A stretch of 64,000 bases of DNA from Aeromonas piscicola (GTDB lineage: Bacteria > Pseudomonadota > Gammaproteobacteria > Enterobacterales > Aeromonadaceae). Below the pieces are notes generated by a model. That model worked only from the letters and a program-made list of their open reading frames with translations. It searched no databases and was not told where the DNA came from. The stretch lies in assembly GCF_000820005.1 (NCBI RefSeq), contig NZ_CDBL01000007.1:1-64000 (forward strand), read 5' to 3'. A program made the translations under genes and the position numbers. Of the stretch, positions 9,131-18,147 are shown piece by piece; positions within the stretch are counted from its first letter, which is position 1, and every line of letters starts with the position of its first letter.

Positions 9131-9171
9131 ATTGGTTGAACAGAAGGCCACGCGGCCCGGTTGGCAGCGGG

Positions 9172-10467
9172 TCAGTTGAACGCCAGGAAGGGCGAGACGC
9201 AGAGCAGCAGGCCGGTGACGATGATGATGTAGAGGGAGGCGCCCTTGTACTTGTGCAGCGCCGGCACCTGATAGACCAGATAGGCCGGGATCAGGCAACC
9301 CACCATGCCGAAGATGGGACTGCAGATGGAGGTGAAACTCAGCACGGGGGCGTTGAGCACGATGGCCCCCCAGGAGAGCAGCACGGTGAACAGCATGATG
9401 CCGCGACCCACCAGCCCCTTGTTGATGCGATCTTCCGGCATCATCCGGCGCAGCAGGTTCATCGCCAGCCCCTGGCAGGCTTCACGAAAGCCCAGGTAGA
9501 CGCCGAAGTAGGCGGTCATCACGGCGAAGATGTTGAGGGTCAGGCTCAAGAGCTTGAGGGTCTGGCCCGGCATGCCTTGTGCCACCATGGCCAGCGCCGA
9601 GATGTTCTCTTCGGAGGCCTTGACCGCCTGCTCGTGGCCCATGGCCAGGGTGAAGGAGACGGCGTAGAAGAAGACCACCACGAACAGGATGCCGAAGGCG
9701 ATGTTCATGGCGCGCATCGCCTTGAAGCGGGCCACTTCCAGCGACTTCTCTCGCGAGCGGTAGGAGATCACCATGGGGCTCAGGCTCTGGATGAAGAGGA
9801 TGGAGGTGAGGGTGAAGGGCAGCATGATGATGGCGTCTTTCATCCAGTCGCCGGCCGCCGGCATGGCGGTGATGTTGGCCGCGTCCCACTTGTCGACCAT
9901 CATGAGGCCGAGCACGGCCACCACGCTGATTTTGGTCAGCACCATGAAGGTGGAGATCTTGAACAGCAGGTTCTCGCCGCGCGACGCCAGCGCCACCAGG
10001 CCGCAGATCAGCACCAGGCCGTAGAAGGGGTTCTCGGAGAGCAGTTGCTGGGTTACCCCGAAGCTTTGCAGGAAGGAGGCGCTGTCATTGGTGATGGCGG
10101 TGGAGTAGACGAACACCCAGATCACCAGCATCACGAAGTAGAGAGCGCCGAGCAGCATGCCCCAGTTCTTGCCAAGGTAGCCGGTGATGACGCTGGGGTA
10201 ATCCTTGCATTCGGGCGAGGTGGCCAGGGTATTGATGAAGAGGCGCTGGAACATGTACATGGCCGGGTAGCCGATCACCGCCGACAGCAGGAAGACCCAC
10301 AAGCCCATCAGCCCCACCTGCACCGGCAAAAAGACGATCCCCGCGCCTATGGCCATGCCGATGCTCATGATGATCCAGCCCCAGTCGGTGCTGTCAAAAC
10401 GAACTGCTTCTTTCCATTCCAGCGTGCCCATGGCGGGCCGGGTGAGTGTCGTGCTGTGAGCGTCCAT
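9172..10467 (-). CDS. cyuP: HAAAP-family amino acid permease, CyuP/DlsT-like
   Basis: An inner-membrane amino acid:cation symporter of 431 residues with about 11 helices. The first helix has the family signature GMAIGAGIVFLPVQ, and the protein resembles the E. coli YhaO (CyuP/DlsT) branch that carries cysteine or serine. Context supports this: cyuA, the cysteine desulfidase gene, lies in the divergent operon, just as yhaO and yhaM are partners in E. coli. The start is the ATG at 10467 (MDAHSTTL), with AAGG 6 nt upstream. The substrate is inferred from the neighbours; serine or threonine is the alternative. Confidence 0.8.
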   Translation of the reverse strand: MDAHSTTLTRPAMGTLEWKEAVRFDSTDWGWIIMSIGMAIGAGIVFLPVQVGLMGLWVFLLSAVIGYPAMYMFQRLFINTLATSPECKDYPSVITGYLGKNWGMLLGALYFVMLVIWVFVYSTAITNDSASFLQSFGVTQQLLSENPFYGLVLICGLVALASRGENLLFKISTFMVLTKISVVAVLGLMMVDKWDAANITAMPAAGDWMKDAIIMLPFTLTSILFIQSLSPMVISYRSREKSLEVARFKAMRAMNIAFGILFVVVFFYAVSFTLAMGHEQAVKASEENISALAMVAQGMPGQTLKLLSLTLNIFAVMTAYFGVYLGFREACQGLAMNLLRRMMPEDRINKGLVGRGIMLFTVLLSWGAIVLNAPVLSFTSICSPIFGMVGCLIPAYLVYQVPALHKYKGASLYIIIVTGLLLCVSPFLAFN

Positions 10468-10663
10468 GGTTGACCTTGTTGTTATGTGAGTGATTGTTGG
10501 CGCAAATATAGTTGAATAAAAAACCCTAAACAATGGCAGGTTTCTCTCATCGGCTCAAATCGGAATGGCGCTCACAGTTTGTGTTAATGCGGCGTTATCG
10601 CGCTAATCTGGTTTTAAATGTATAAAATAGTTGAACGAATGGCTTTAAAAGCAAATAATGTTG

Positions 10664-10689
10664 CATGAAACAAATTGCAAAAATGCAAT
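10664..10689. promoter_or_regulatory. candidate operator in the cyuP/ridA control region
   Basis: The 248-bp divergent region is AT-rich. Near its right end, ATTGCA (10674-10679), AAAA and TGCAAT (10684-10689) form a perfect inverted repeat preceded by GAAACAA. The segment GAAACAAATTGC resembles, as I recall it, the left half of the E. coli CyuR (DecR) motif. It lies 27 bp before the ridA start. The binding protein could equally be the YheO-type regulator at 12467. Confidence 0.4.
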
Positions 10690-10715
10690 ATTATTTGAAT
10701 AAAAGTGGAGGCCAT

Positions 10716-11099
10716 ATGAAAACCATCATCACATCAGCCGCAGCACCCGATGCCATCGGTCCCTACAGCCATGGCACCGCCTATGGCGACCTCATCTTTA
10801 CCTCTGGCCAGTTGCCGGTGTGCAAGCAGCAGGGCGGCGTGGTGGAGGGGGGGATCGCAGCCCAGACCCGCCAATCGCTGGAAAACCTGAGATCCGTGCT
10901 GGAAGCGGCCGGTGGCAGCCTGGATACCGTGCTCAAGACCACCTGTTATCTGGCGGAGATCAGCGATTTTGCCCAGTTCAATGCCGTCTACAAAGATTAT
11001 TTCCAGAAAGATTGCCCGGCTCGCAGCTGCTTTGCAGTGAAGGATCTGCCGATGGGCGTCAAGGTTGAAATCGAAGCGATCGCCCACATCGCCCGTTAA
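10716..11099 (+). CDS. ridA: RidA family enamine/imine deaminase
   Basis: A 127-residue YjgF/YER057c/UK114 protein. It hydrolyses reactive 2-aminoacrylate and related enamines to the keto acid and ammonia in the cytoplasm. The family landmarks are all present: GPYSHG near the N-terminus, FTSGQLP, the substrate-binding Arg in CPARSC, and the C-terminal VEIEAIA block with the catalytic-site Glu. GGAG lies 5 nt before the ATG at 10716. It is the first gene of a plus-strand operon with cyuA 22 bp downstream. Cysteine desulfidase makes 2-aminoacrylate, so this copy is probably dedicated to that product. Confidence 0.93.
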   Translation: MKTIITSAAAPDAIGPYSHGTAYGDLIFTSGQLPVCKQQGGVVEGGIAAQTRQSLENLRSVLEAAGGSLDTVLKTTCYLAEISDFAQFNAVYKDYFQKDCPARSCFAVKDLPMGVKVEIEAIAHIAR

Positions 11100-11121
11100 T
11101 GCTGATAAAAAGGTCCCCGCA

Positions 11122-12411
11122 ATGAAGCAAGCATGGCAGCAGTATCTGCAGATTATTCAACAGGTTGTCAAACCGGCGCTGGGCTGTACCGAGCCCATCG
11201 CCGCCGCTTATGCCGCCGCCGTCGCCGCTCGGCAGCTGGGCTGTGAAGTCCGGCGTATCGACGTGTTGGTATCGGATAATCTCTACAAGAACTCCATGGG
11301 GGTCTATGTGCCCGGCACCGGCAAGATAGGGCTGGCCATCGCCGCGGCAGCCGGCGCCATCGGCGGCAAGGCCGATGCCGGACTGGAGGTGCTGGCCGCC
11401 ATCACCCCGGCGCAGGTTGCCCGTGCCCAGACCCTGATCGATGCCGGTGGCGTCCAGGTCAGCCGCACCGAGGCGCCCGAGTTTATCTACTGCCGCGTGA
11501 GTGTGTTCGGCGCTGATGAGAAGGGGGAGGAGCACAGCGCCGACGTGACCCTGTGCGGCGGCCATACCCGCATCGTCGAGCAGCGCCGCGACGGCGAGGT
11601 GACCTTCGCCGCCGATCAGAGCCAGCTCGGGGCCACAGGCGCCATCTGTGACGGCGTCGACATCAGCATCGCCGCCATCCATGAGTTCGCTACCCAGGTG
11701 GAATTTGAGCAGATCCGCTTCATCCTCCAGGCCTCCGAGCTCAACGGCAAGCTCTCCGACGAAGGGATGAATCACCCCTATGGCCTGGAGATAGGTCGCA
11801 CCATGCAAAAGAGCATCAGCGCCGGCTTCATCGGTGAGGACGTGATGAATCGCATAGTGATGCGCACCGCCGCCGCCTCCGACGCCCGCATGGGGGGCGC
11901 CAGCCTGCCGGCCATGAGCAACTTTGGCAGCGGCAACCAGGGCATAGCCGCCACCATCCCCGTGGTGGTGATCGCCGAGCGTTACGGCGCCAGCGAGGAG
12001 CAGCTGGCGCGGGCCCTCATCATGAGCCACCTGGGGGCCATCTACATCAAGTCTCACTATCCGCCCTTGTCGGCGTTCTGTGGCAACACGGTCACCAGCG
12101 CGGCGGCCGCCATGGCCATGGTCTATCTGGCGGGCGGCAGCCTGGCGCAATCTTGTCACGCCATCCAGAACGTGCTGAGCGATAGCGCCGGCATGGTATG
12201 TGACGGGGCGAAAGCCTCCTGCGCCATGAAGGTGAGCACCTCCTCCGGCGCGGCCGTGCGCGGCTTCCTGATGGCCATCAACAGCCATTCGGTGTCGGGG
12301 CAGGGGATCGTCTCGCACGATGTCGAGCAAACTATCAAAAATATCGGGCAGATGGTAAAAGACGGCATGTCTGCCACAGACACCACCATTATCGACATCA
12401 TGTCTGCTTGA
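11122..12411 (+). CDS. cyuA: L-cysteine desulfidase, CyuA/YhaM family
   Basis: A 429-residue member of the UPF0597/SDH-alpha-like family. It uses an oxygen-sensitive [4Fe-4S] cluster to break cysteine into sulfide, ammonia and pyruvate through 2-aminoacrylate. The N-terminal [10 protein letters not shown] carries the first conserved Cys; FCGNTVTSA and KASCAMKVS supply further Cys late in the protein. AAGG precedes the ATG by 8 nt. It lies between ridA and the YheO-type regulator, and opposite a CyuP-like transporter, which makes a self-contained cysteine uptake and degradation unit. It could have a serine dehydratase side activity. Confidence 0.9.
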   Translation: MKQAWQQYLQIIQQVVKPALGCTEPIAAAYAAAVAARQLGCEVRRIDVLVSDNLYKNSMGVYVPGTGKIGLAIAAAAGAIGGKADAGLEVLAAITPAQVARAQTLIDAGGVQVSRTEAPEFIYCRVSVFGADEKGEEHSADVTLCGGHTRIVEQRRDGEVTFAADQSQLGATGAICDGVDISIAAIHEFATQVEFEQIRFILQASELNGKLSDEGMNHPYGLEIGRTMQKSISAGFIGEDVMNRIVMRTAAASDARMGGASLPAMSNFGSGNQGIAATIPVVVIAERYGASEEQLARALIMSHLGAIYIKSHYPPLSAFCGNTVTSAAAAMAMVYLAGGSLAQSCHAIQNVLSDSAGMVCDGAKASCAMKVSTSSGAAVRGFLMAINSHSVSGQGIVSHDVEQTIKNIGQMVKDGMSATDTTIIDIMSA

Positions 12412-12466
12412 TCACGCGACCTGGCTGCTGCCGGTGACGGGCAGCAGCACTACCATGAAGGCCCCC

Positions 12467-13120
12467 ATGAAACTGCAAGAGTTGACCCCGACTGACTTCG
12501 AGATCCTCAAGGCGATGGAGATCATAGTGGACGGCATCGCCGCCATGTATGGCCAGCACACAGAGGTGCTGCTGCACAGTCTGGATGTGCGCAATCCGGC
12601 CATCATCAAGATTGCCAACGGCCATATCACGGGCCGCAGTGTCGGGGCCCCCATCACCAACCTGGCGATGATGAAGCTCAAGAGCGGGCAGGATATCTCC
12701 AGCCCCTACATGACCAAGTGCGCCACCGGCAAGACGTTGCGCTCCCTCACCACCGTCATTCGCAATGGCGAGGGACAGGCCATAGGGCTGCTCTGCATCA
12801 ACACCGACATGGATGCTCCGCTGCAATCCGTGCTGCGCACCATGATGCCCGAGTGCATGCAGCACCATGAAGCGAGCGGCACGCCGGAAGTGTTCGCCCG
12901 CAACATAGACGAGGCCCTCAACAGCACCATAGACACAGTCAGTGCCGAGGTGCGTGGCAACGATGCCGTGCCGCCGTCCCAGAAGACCCGGGTCATCGTC
13001 AACCAGCTGCATGATCTGGGGATCTTCGAGCTCAAAGACAGTGCCCAGATAGCCGCCCGCCAGCTCGATATCTCGGTGCACTCCATCTACCGCTATCTGC
13101 GGGAAATCAAGAAAGGCTGA
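12467..13120 (+). CDS. YheO-type PAS/HTH transcriptional regulator
   Basis: A 217-residue DNA-binding protein. Residues about 10-120 are a YheO-like PAS domain (the HTEVLLHSLDVRNPAIIKI and IGLLCINTD blocks), which usually senses a small ligand. Residues about 165-217 hold the HTH_22 domain, ending in QLDISVHSIYRYLREIK, the recognition helix. The relative DauR represses D-arginine catabolism in Pseudomonas. I chose the ATG at 12467 because GAAGG lies 5 nt upstream; another ATG at 12455 has no such site. It follows cyuA by 55 bp and is the likely local regulator of the cysteine module, although a CyuR-like Lrp-family protein elsewhere could do this. Confidence 0.85.
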   Translation: MKLQELTPTDFEILKAMEIIVDGIAAMYGQHTEVLLHSLDVRNPAIIKIANGHITGRSVGAPITNLAMMKLKSGQDISSPYMTKCATGKTLRSLTTVIRNGEGQAIGLLCINTDMDAPLQSVLRTMMPECMQHHEASGTPEVFARNIDEALNSTIDTVSAEVRGNDAVPPSQKTRVIVNQLHDLGIFELKDSAQIAARQLDISVHSIYRYLREIKKG

Positions 13121-13261
13121 GCCCGCCCAGCCTGAACGTCGTGGCAGGAACCGGGTCAGCCCTGACCCGTTTGCCTGCCCCTTGCTGCCAGCTGAGTCTC
13201 CATCGCCCCGCTCATCTGTTATCATCTGCCCTTTCGTCTATCTCAACTTGCTGGAGAAATC

Positions 13262-13849
13262 ATGCCTCGCACCCTCTATCTGCTGCGCCACGGCCAAACC
13301 CGCTACAACGCCGAGCTGAGGCTGCAGGGGCGCTGCAACTCGGACTTGACCGCCAAGGGGGAGGCGCAAGCCGCCGCCATGGGCGCTCGCTTGCGTGACC
13401 TGCTGGATGACGCCGCACGCTGGACACTCTATGCCAGCCCGCTCGGTCGTGCCCGGCAGACGGCGTACGTGGTGTGTCAGCAGTTGGGGCTCGATGGCGA
13501 GGGCATCGTCTGGGACGAGCGGCTGGTGGAGCTGGACATGGGGAAGTGGGAGAGCCATCGGGTGTCCGAGCTGCTGGCGGCCCACCCCGAGCTCGACCTC
13601 GAGCAGCCCGACTGGTATCTGCAGGCCCCTGGCGGTGAAGATTTTCAAGGCATACAGCGCCGGGCCCAGGCGTGGCTGCAGGATGAGCGCATTGCCGAGC
13701 GTGCCATCGTGGTCTCCCACGGCCTGTTCGGCGCCATGCTGCGCGGTGTCTATGCCGATCTGGACTACACCACCACCTGGTCACAAGAGCTGCCGCAGGA
13801 TGCTTTCTTCAAACTCAGCGGCGGCCGCATCGAGCGGGTCCCCTGCTGA
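13262..13849 (+). CDS. histidine phosphatase family protein
   Basis: A cytoplasmic branch-1 histidine phosphatase of 195 residues. The phosphohistidine is in LLRHGQTRYN at residue 10, the second Arg is in SPLGRARQT, the catalytic acid in RLVELDMGKWE, and the late His in IVVSHGLFG. This arrangement is that of PhoE/GpmB/CobC-like phosphatases, whose substrates cannot be told from sequence. GGAG precedes the ATG by 7 nt. It is a single gene, 141 bp after the regulator, and ends at a strong terminator shared with the convergent helicase gene. Confidence 0.88.
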   Translation: MPRTLYLLRHGQTRYNAELRLQGRCNSDLTAKGEAQAAAMGARLRDLLDDAARWTLYASPLGRARQTAYVVCQQLGLDGEGIVWDERLVELDMGKWESHRVSELLAAHPELDLEQPDWYLQAPGGEDFQGIQRRAQAWLQDERIAERAIVVSHGLFGAMLRGVYADLDYTTTWSQELPQDAFFKLSGGRIERVPC

Positions 13850-13857
13850 CCCCGACC

Positions 13858-13890
13858 AAAACGGCTCGCCATTGGCGAGCCGTTTTTTTT
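13858..13890 (+). terminator. rho-independent terminator of the phosphatase gene
   Basis: GGCTCGCC and GGCGAGCC arms with a 3-nt loop, followed by eight T residues. An AAAA tract before the stem gives weaker activity on the minus strand. Confidence 0.92.
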
Positions 13891-13898
13891 AACAGGAG

Positions 13899-16800
13899 TT
13901 AGCCAACCGCCAACTTTGCTGCTTCTTTCCACATGAAGGGGGGCATCGGAGTAGTCAACCGCCATTTGATGTTCATCGGTTGGCTGCCGCTATAGGAGAT
14001 GTACTCCACCTCACCAAAGTTCACAAAGCCAAGGGTACGGCCAAATTCATCTTTGCTCTGCTCACGGACGAACAAAAACAAACGCTTACCTTCTGCTCTG
14101 TGCTGAATGTAACTCAGACCCTTGCCCCGCTCAGGACGAGCGCTGTTTTGGCTCTGCCAATGGAACAGTGACTCGTTAATGGCGTAGTCGTGATAACGGG
14201 TGGTGGGGGAGAAGTGCTGCTCCGTTTTATTCAAAGTTACGAACAGCAACTCGATATTTTGCTCTGCAATGACATACACCCCCTCGCGAGCCGTGGGTTG
14301 TTGCGCGAAGGTGGTTGCGCCAAAGCCAACCAGCACCTGCTCTCTGGCATAGCGAGCATGCAGTTGCAGCGGATTGCCGGGAAGGTCTGGCATAGCTAGT
14401 TGTTCGTGTTGCACCCGGTTGATCAGCATGGGCAACAGATCTGCCAGCTCGGCCCTTAACTCTGGTTGATTGAGTTGTTTCAGGCTGTGCGCCAAGGAGT
14501 TAAAGCCTGCGTTGGGGCCGCTCTGTTGCCAGAAGTCGTAGTGGCACATCAACGCCATCCGTTCATCGTGCTCGGCCGTTAAGGTAAAGGCGTTTTCCAC
14601 CAAGGTTTGTAAGAAGTTCAAGTAATGAAGCGCATCGCAGCCCAATAGCCGGGTTTTGATGGCCCGTGTGTAGAGGGTAGATAACTTCTCATCGCTCATT
14701 TCAGAAACGGTATGGTTGCGGGCCTGTTTGACCAAGGAGCTCCAATTGCCGCGCTTGTAGATCTCCTCAAGGCTGATGTGAGGGTAAAACTTCAAAAAGT
14801 TCGCCAGCGTCAGCGGTAAATCACAGTCCTGTGAGAAACGGCGGATCAGGCCCATGAGTCGCGAGGTATTGAGGGTCGCCTTTTTGATATTGCTCAGAAT
14901 TAACTCTTGGGTCTGTTTTGAAAGCTCGATGCGACAGCCCAAGGGAGCATGAGGGAAGCCCTGTTTGATTTCGTGGCTGATCGCCTTATTGGTTTTACCC
15001 ACCAGTGCCTGGAATTTCTGGGCAAAGTCATACTCAGCGCGAGCATTGCCAACAAAATCCAACACGGTACAGCACTCTTTATCGCTCGCCAGCCGCAGGC
15101 CCCGCCCTAATTGTTGCAAGAAGATGGTGAGGCTTTCCGTCGGTCGTAAAAACAGCAAGGTATCGACTTCTGGGATATCGACCCCTTCGTTGAAGATATC
15201 CACCACGCAGAGAATACTGATAACGCCGGTACGCAAATCTTGTTGTTTGCTATGCCGCTCGTCTCGGTTATCGCTGGTGAGGATGTCAGCCTTGATGCCC
15301 TTCAATAAAAATGCCTTGCACATAAAATCAGCATGTTCACGGCTCACACAAAATGCCAACGCTTTGATCTTGGTAATATCGGTGACGATCTCATAGAGGC
15401 TCTGGACTATTTTCTGTACCCGCTGCTGATTGTGGGTGTAGATATTGGTGAGTTCACTAATGTCATAGCGGCCATTTTTCCACGCGACTTGGCGTAAGTC
15501 CGTATCATCATCGATGCCAAAATATTGGAATGGACAGAGATGGCGACGATTGATGGCCTCTGGCAAGCGGATTTCTGCTGCGATGACACCACAAAAGTCA
15601 GCGAGAATATCACCGCCATCATGGCGCTCTGGCGTTGCGGTCAATCCCAATAGAATGTGAGGATCAAAGGCGGCGAGCAGACCACGATAACTGGCCGCCG
15701 CAATATGATGAACCTCATCAATGACGATGTAATCGAAATAGTCTGGGCTAAGACGCAACGTAGCCAGTTGGTTATTCAAGGATTGTACTGAGGCAAACAG
15801 TTGATGGTAGTGGGTTGGCACGGCGCCACCGACCAAGAGTTCACCAAAATTGGATTGCTTTAGTACGCCGCGGTAAGAGGCCAAGGCTTGGCGCAAGATC
15901 TCCTCTTTATGGGCGACAAACAGAAACTTGGCGTTGGGTTTGGTTTTCAGAAAACGAGCAAAATCAAAGGCGGAGATGAGGGTTTTTCCCGTGCCGGTGG
16001 CCGCAACCACCAAGTTACGAAAGCGCTGGTGCAAGGAGCGCTCCATGGCCAATTGCTCAAGGATCTCCTGTTGATGGGGAAACGGCGTGATATCAAAGAA
16101 ATAGGCAGGACTATTTTTGTCGCCATCACCACGAGCCTCTTGCAGCGCATGCTGTAATTTTGTACGGCTTTCGAGCTTGCCATCAAACAGCTCAAAATCA
16201 TCGGACTCCCAATAGGTTTCAAAGGTACTCAGGGATTTCTCGATAATATGAGGGATCTCTTGCGAGGTGATTTTTAGGTTCCACTCCAAGCCATTGGTGA
16301 GGGCAGAATGAGAGAGGTTGGATGAACCTATATAGCCGGTATGAAAGCCGGTATTTCGACAAAAGAGATAGCTCTTTGCATGCAACCGTTCGCGCTGGGT
16401 GTTATAGCTGAGTTTGACTTCGGTATTGGGCAGGCTGGCTAAAAATTCGACCGCTTTGGCATCGGTTGCCCCCATATAAGAGGTTGTAATTACTTTTAAT
16501 TGGCGGCCGCTGCGGGTGAACTCCTCCAGCTCATGACGGAAAATACGGATACCTGCCCATTTGATAAATGAGACCAGCCAGCAGATGCTATCTGCCGATA
16601 ATATTTCTCGTTTAATCTCTGACTCCATCGACAAACCCGCATTGCTGCCGCAGAACAGTTCACTTTGCGTTAGACCTGTCAGAGGAAAAATATCTTCGGC
16701 ATATTGCTTTAAATTGGCGGAGATGGGGTTATCCAACTGGTAGAGCGCCGTCAGGATTTTCCCCTGACTATCGATGAGGTTCTCGCCAATAAAGTCTGGG

Positions 16801-17042
16801 TCTTGCGTGCGATCTTTTAGCCAAAGCAATAACTGGTTGGCCAGTTCAATTTGCCGTTGCAGCTGATCCTCTCCAGTGACCGAACCCACCGCATATTCCA
16901 AAACACGACTCAGAAATCTGGATAACCAGACAGCTGCTTCGGCAGGTTCAAGCTGGCGTTCCCCTACGTAAAAGTGCTCGCGGTCGAGTCGAGATGTCAG
17001 CAGTTGAGTAATGAGTTGTTCATAAATACCGCATTGTTGCAT
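13899..17042 (-). CDS. PLD-nuclease/SF2 helicase/DUF3427 protein
   Basis: A 1047-residue multidomain protein. Residues about 150-310 are a phospholipase-D-like nuclease fold with one HxK block (RLHAKSYLF) and GSSNLSHSAL. An SF2 helicase core follows: ATGTGKT (Walker A), VIDEVHH (DExH box), GLTATPERHDG, and the C-terminal half with VDIFNEGVDIPEV and QLGRGLR. The last 250 residues match DUF3427. Related proteins often lie in restriction or phage-defence islands. Base composition is visibly AT-richer than its neighbours. The start is uncertain: I prefer the ATG at 17042 (MQQCGIYEQL, the usual beginning of the family), though the frame is open to 17180. Confidence 0.85.
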   Translation of the reverse strand: MQQCGIYEQLITQLLTSRLDREHFYVGERQLEPAEAAVWLSRFLSRVLEYAVGSVTGEDQLQRQIELANQLLLWLKDRTQDPDFIGENLIDSQGKILTALYQLDNPISANLKQYAEDIFPLTGLTQSELFCGSNAGLSMESEIKREILSADSICWLVSFIKWAGIRIFRHELEEFTRSGRQLKVITTSYMGATDAKAVEFLASLPNTEVKLSYNTQRERLHAKSYLFCRNTGFHTGYIGSSNLSHSALTNGLEWNLKITSQEIPHIIEKSLSTFETYWESDDFELFDGKLESRTKLQHALQEARGDGDKNSPAYFFDITPFPHQQEILEQLAMERSLHQRFRNLVVAATGTGKTLISAFDFARFLKTKPNAKFLFVAHKEEILRQALASYRGVLKQSNFGELLVGGAVPTHYHQLFASVQSLNNQLATLRLSPDYFDYIVIDEVHHIAAASYRGLLAAFDPHILLGLTATPERHDGGDILADFCGVIAAEIRLPEAINRRHLCPFQYFGIDDDTDLRQVAWKNGRYDISELTNIYTHNQQRVQKIVQSLYEIVTDITKIKALAFCVSREHADFMCKAFLLKGIKADILTSDNRDERHSKQQDLRTGVISILCVVDIFNEGVDIPEVDTLLFLRPTESLTIFLQQLGRGLRLASDKECCTVLDFVGNARAEYDFAQKFQALVGKTNKAISHEIKQGFPHAPLGCRIELSKQTQELILSNIKKATLNTSRLMGLIRRFSQDCDLPLTLANFLKFYPHISLEEIYKRGNWSSLVKQARNHTVSEMSDEKLSTLYTRAIKTRLLGCDALHYLNFLQTLVENAFTLTAEHDERMALMCHYDFWQQSGPNAGFNSLAHSLKQLNQPELRAELADLLPMLINRVQHEQLAMPDLPGNPLQLHARYAREQVLVGFGATTFAQQPTAREGVYVIAEQNIELLFVTLNKTEQHFSPTTRYHDYAINESLFHWQSQNSARPERGKGLSYIQHRAEGKRLFLFVREQSKDEFGRTLGFVNFGEVEYISYSGSQPMNIKWRLTTPMPPFMWKEAAKLAVG

Positions 17043-17196
17043 CGCACACTGGCCTTGAACGTTGTACATGAGGGTGGCGAGAAGAGTATCATTTTTTCCA
17101 ACCAAATCAGTAAGCTGTTGTCGCCTGTTACTCGTTTGAAAATCGCTCCGGTTTTCCGTGATACAGCTCGGCAGTGGCAACCACAGGGAGGTGGTG

Positions 17197-17442
17197 ATGG
17201 ATCCGGTTTCTTATCTTTTTTCGGCCTATCTCAATCTGGTGCAGCAGCAGGTATCGGATATTTATGGCACCGAGCCCAAGTCGCTGGTGGTGGAGTATGA
17301 GGGGGATCAGATCCCCTTTGTCTTCCAGTTCTGGCAGCTTCAGCCGAAAAGCGTCTGCCGCAGCTACGAGCAGGATGCGCGACGCTTTAGCCAGTGCACC
17401 GTCAAGGCGGCTGCCCTGTTTGGCAGGCTGTGTGACGAGTAA
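17197..17442 (+). CDS. hypothetical protein, 81 aa
   Basis: Not recognised. It begins MDPVSYLFSAYLNLVQQQ, has the hydrophobic/aromatic stretch PFVFQFWQL in the middle and two Cys in the C-terminal third. No signal peptide is evident. GGGAGG lies about 5 nt before the ATG, one of the best ribosome binding sites in the region. Composition matches the backbone rather than the adjacent helicase. It is monocistronic. The 193 bp between it and the next gene show nothing notable. Confidence 0.65.
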   Translation: MDPVSYLFSAYLNLVQQQVSDIYGTEPKSLVVEYEGDQIPFVFQFWQLQPKSVCRSYEQDARRFSQCTVKAAALFGRLCDE

Positions 17443-17635
17443 TTGGCAGCAACCTCAGTATCGCGCTATGTACTGTGCGGCGGATTTATCTGACAACATA
17501 CTCACTTGGCCTGTCTGTGCGTGCCACGACACACATCTGCTCCTCCTTGCCGGGTTGCCCACGGTTGTGGAAAGCGTCGGGCATTCATGGGCATATGCCG
17601 GTCACATCAGCCACATCCACAACCAGGAGATAACC

Positions 17636-18004
17636 ATGATCAGCCACATCGACCATCTGGTATTGACGGTGAGCGACATAGAGCGGGCCGTCGCGTTTTA
17701 CAGTTCGGTGCTCAATATGGAGGCCATCACCTTTGGTGCGGGGCGCCGGGCGCTGCGTTTTGGCAACCAGAAGATCAATCTGCAATTGCCGGGGCAGGAG
17801 CCGCGCAACCGGGCGCAGGTGGGGGCGGGGGATCTTTGCCTCATCACCCGTTGGCCGCTGACACAGGTCATCGCCCAGCTTGCCAGCCACGGGGTGGCGA
17901 TAGTCGAAGGGCCCGTCACCAAGAGCGGCGCCTGCGGGCCCATCGAGTCGGTCTACTGTCTGGATCCGGATCAGAACCTAGTCGAGATCAGCCGCTATCC
18001 CTGA
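17636..18004 (+). CDS. VOC family (glyoxalase-like) protein
   Basis: A 122-residue vicinal-oxygen-chelate protein with one beta-alpha-beta-beta-beta pair at each end. The first metal ligand is the His in HIDHLVLTVSD (residue 6), and the C-terminal ligand block is YCLDPDQNLVEISRY with the Glu. The closest type is the small glyoxalase/'virulence protein' subgroup, whose reaction is not known. AGGAG lies 7 nt before the ATG. The next 143 bp to the convergent esterase hold no gene or clear terminator. Confidence 0.85.
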   Translation: MISHIDHLVLTVSDIERAVAFYSSVLNMEAITFGAGRRALRFGNQKINLQLPGQEPRNRAQVGAGDLCLITRWPLTQVIAQLASHGVAIVEGPVTKSGACGPIESVYCLDPDQNLVEISRYP

Positions 18005-18147
18005 TGGCGTGGCCTGAAATCTTCCGGGGAAATGATGAGGGCCCTGCCATGGCTTGGACCCGTCAGACCCTATCGTAATCAGCCGCCTCTGGAGGAGTGA
18101 TGACGCCCCTCGGCTGACGACTCGCGCTTTACTGCCTGCCGACCGCC

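Noticed and set aside
13262..13849. Cobalamin (CobC) phosphatase assignment for the histidine phosphatase
   Set aside because: The family motifs fit, but no cobalamin gene is nearby and the substrate cannot be told from sequence.
13899..17042. Type I or III restriction helicase subunit
   Set aside because: The helicase core is similar, but no methyltransferase or specificity gene is adjacent, and the PLD and DUF3427 domains are of another group.
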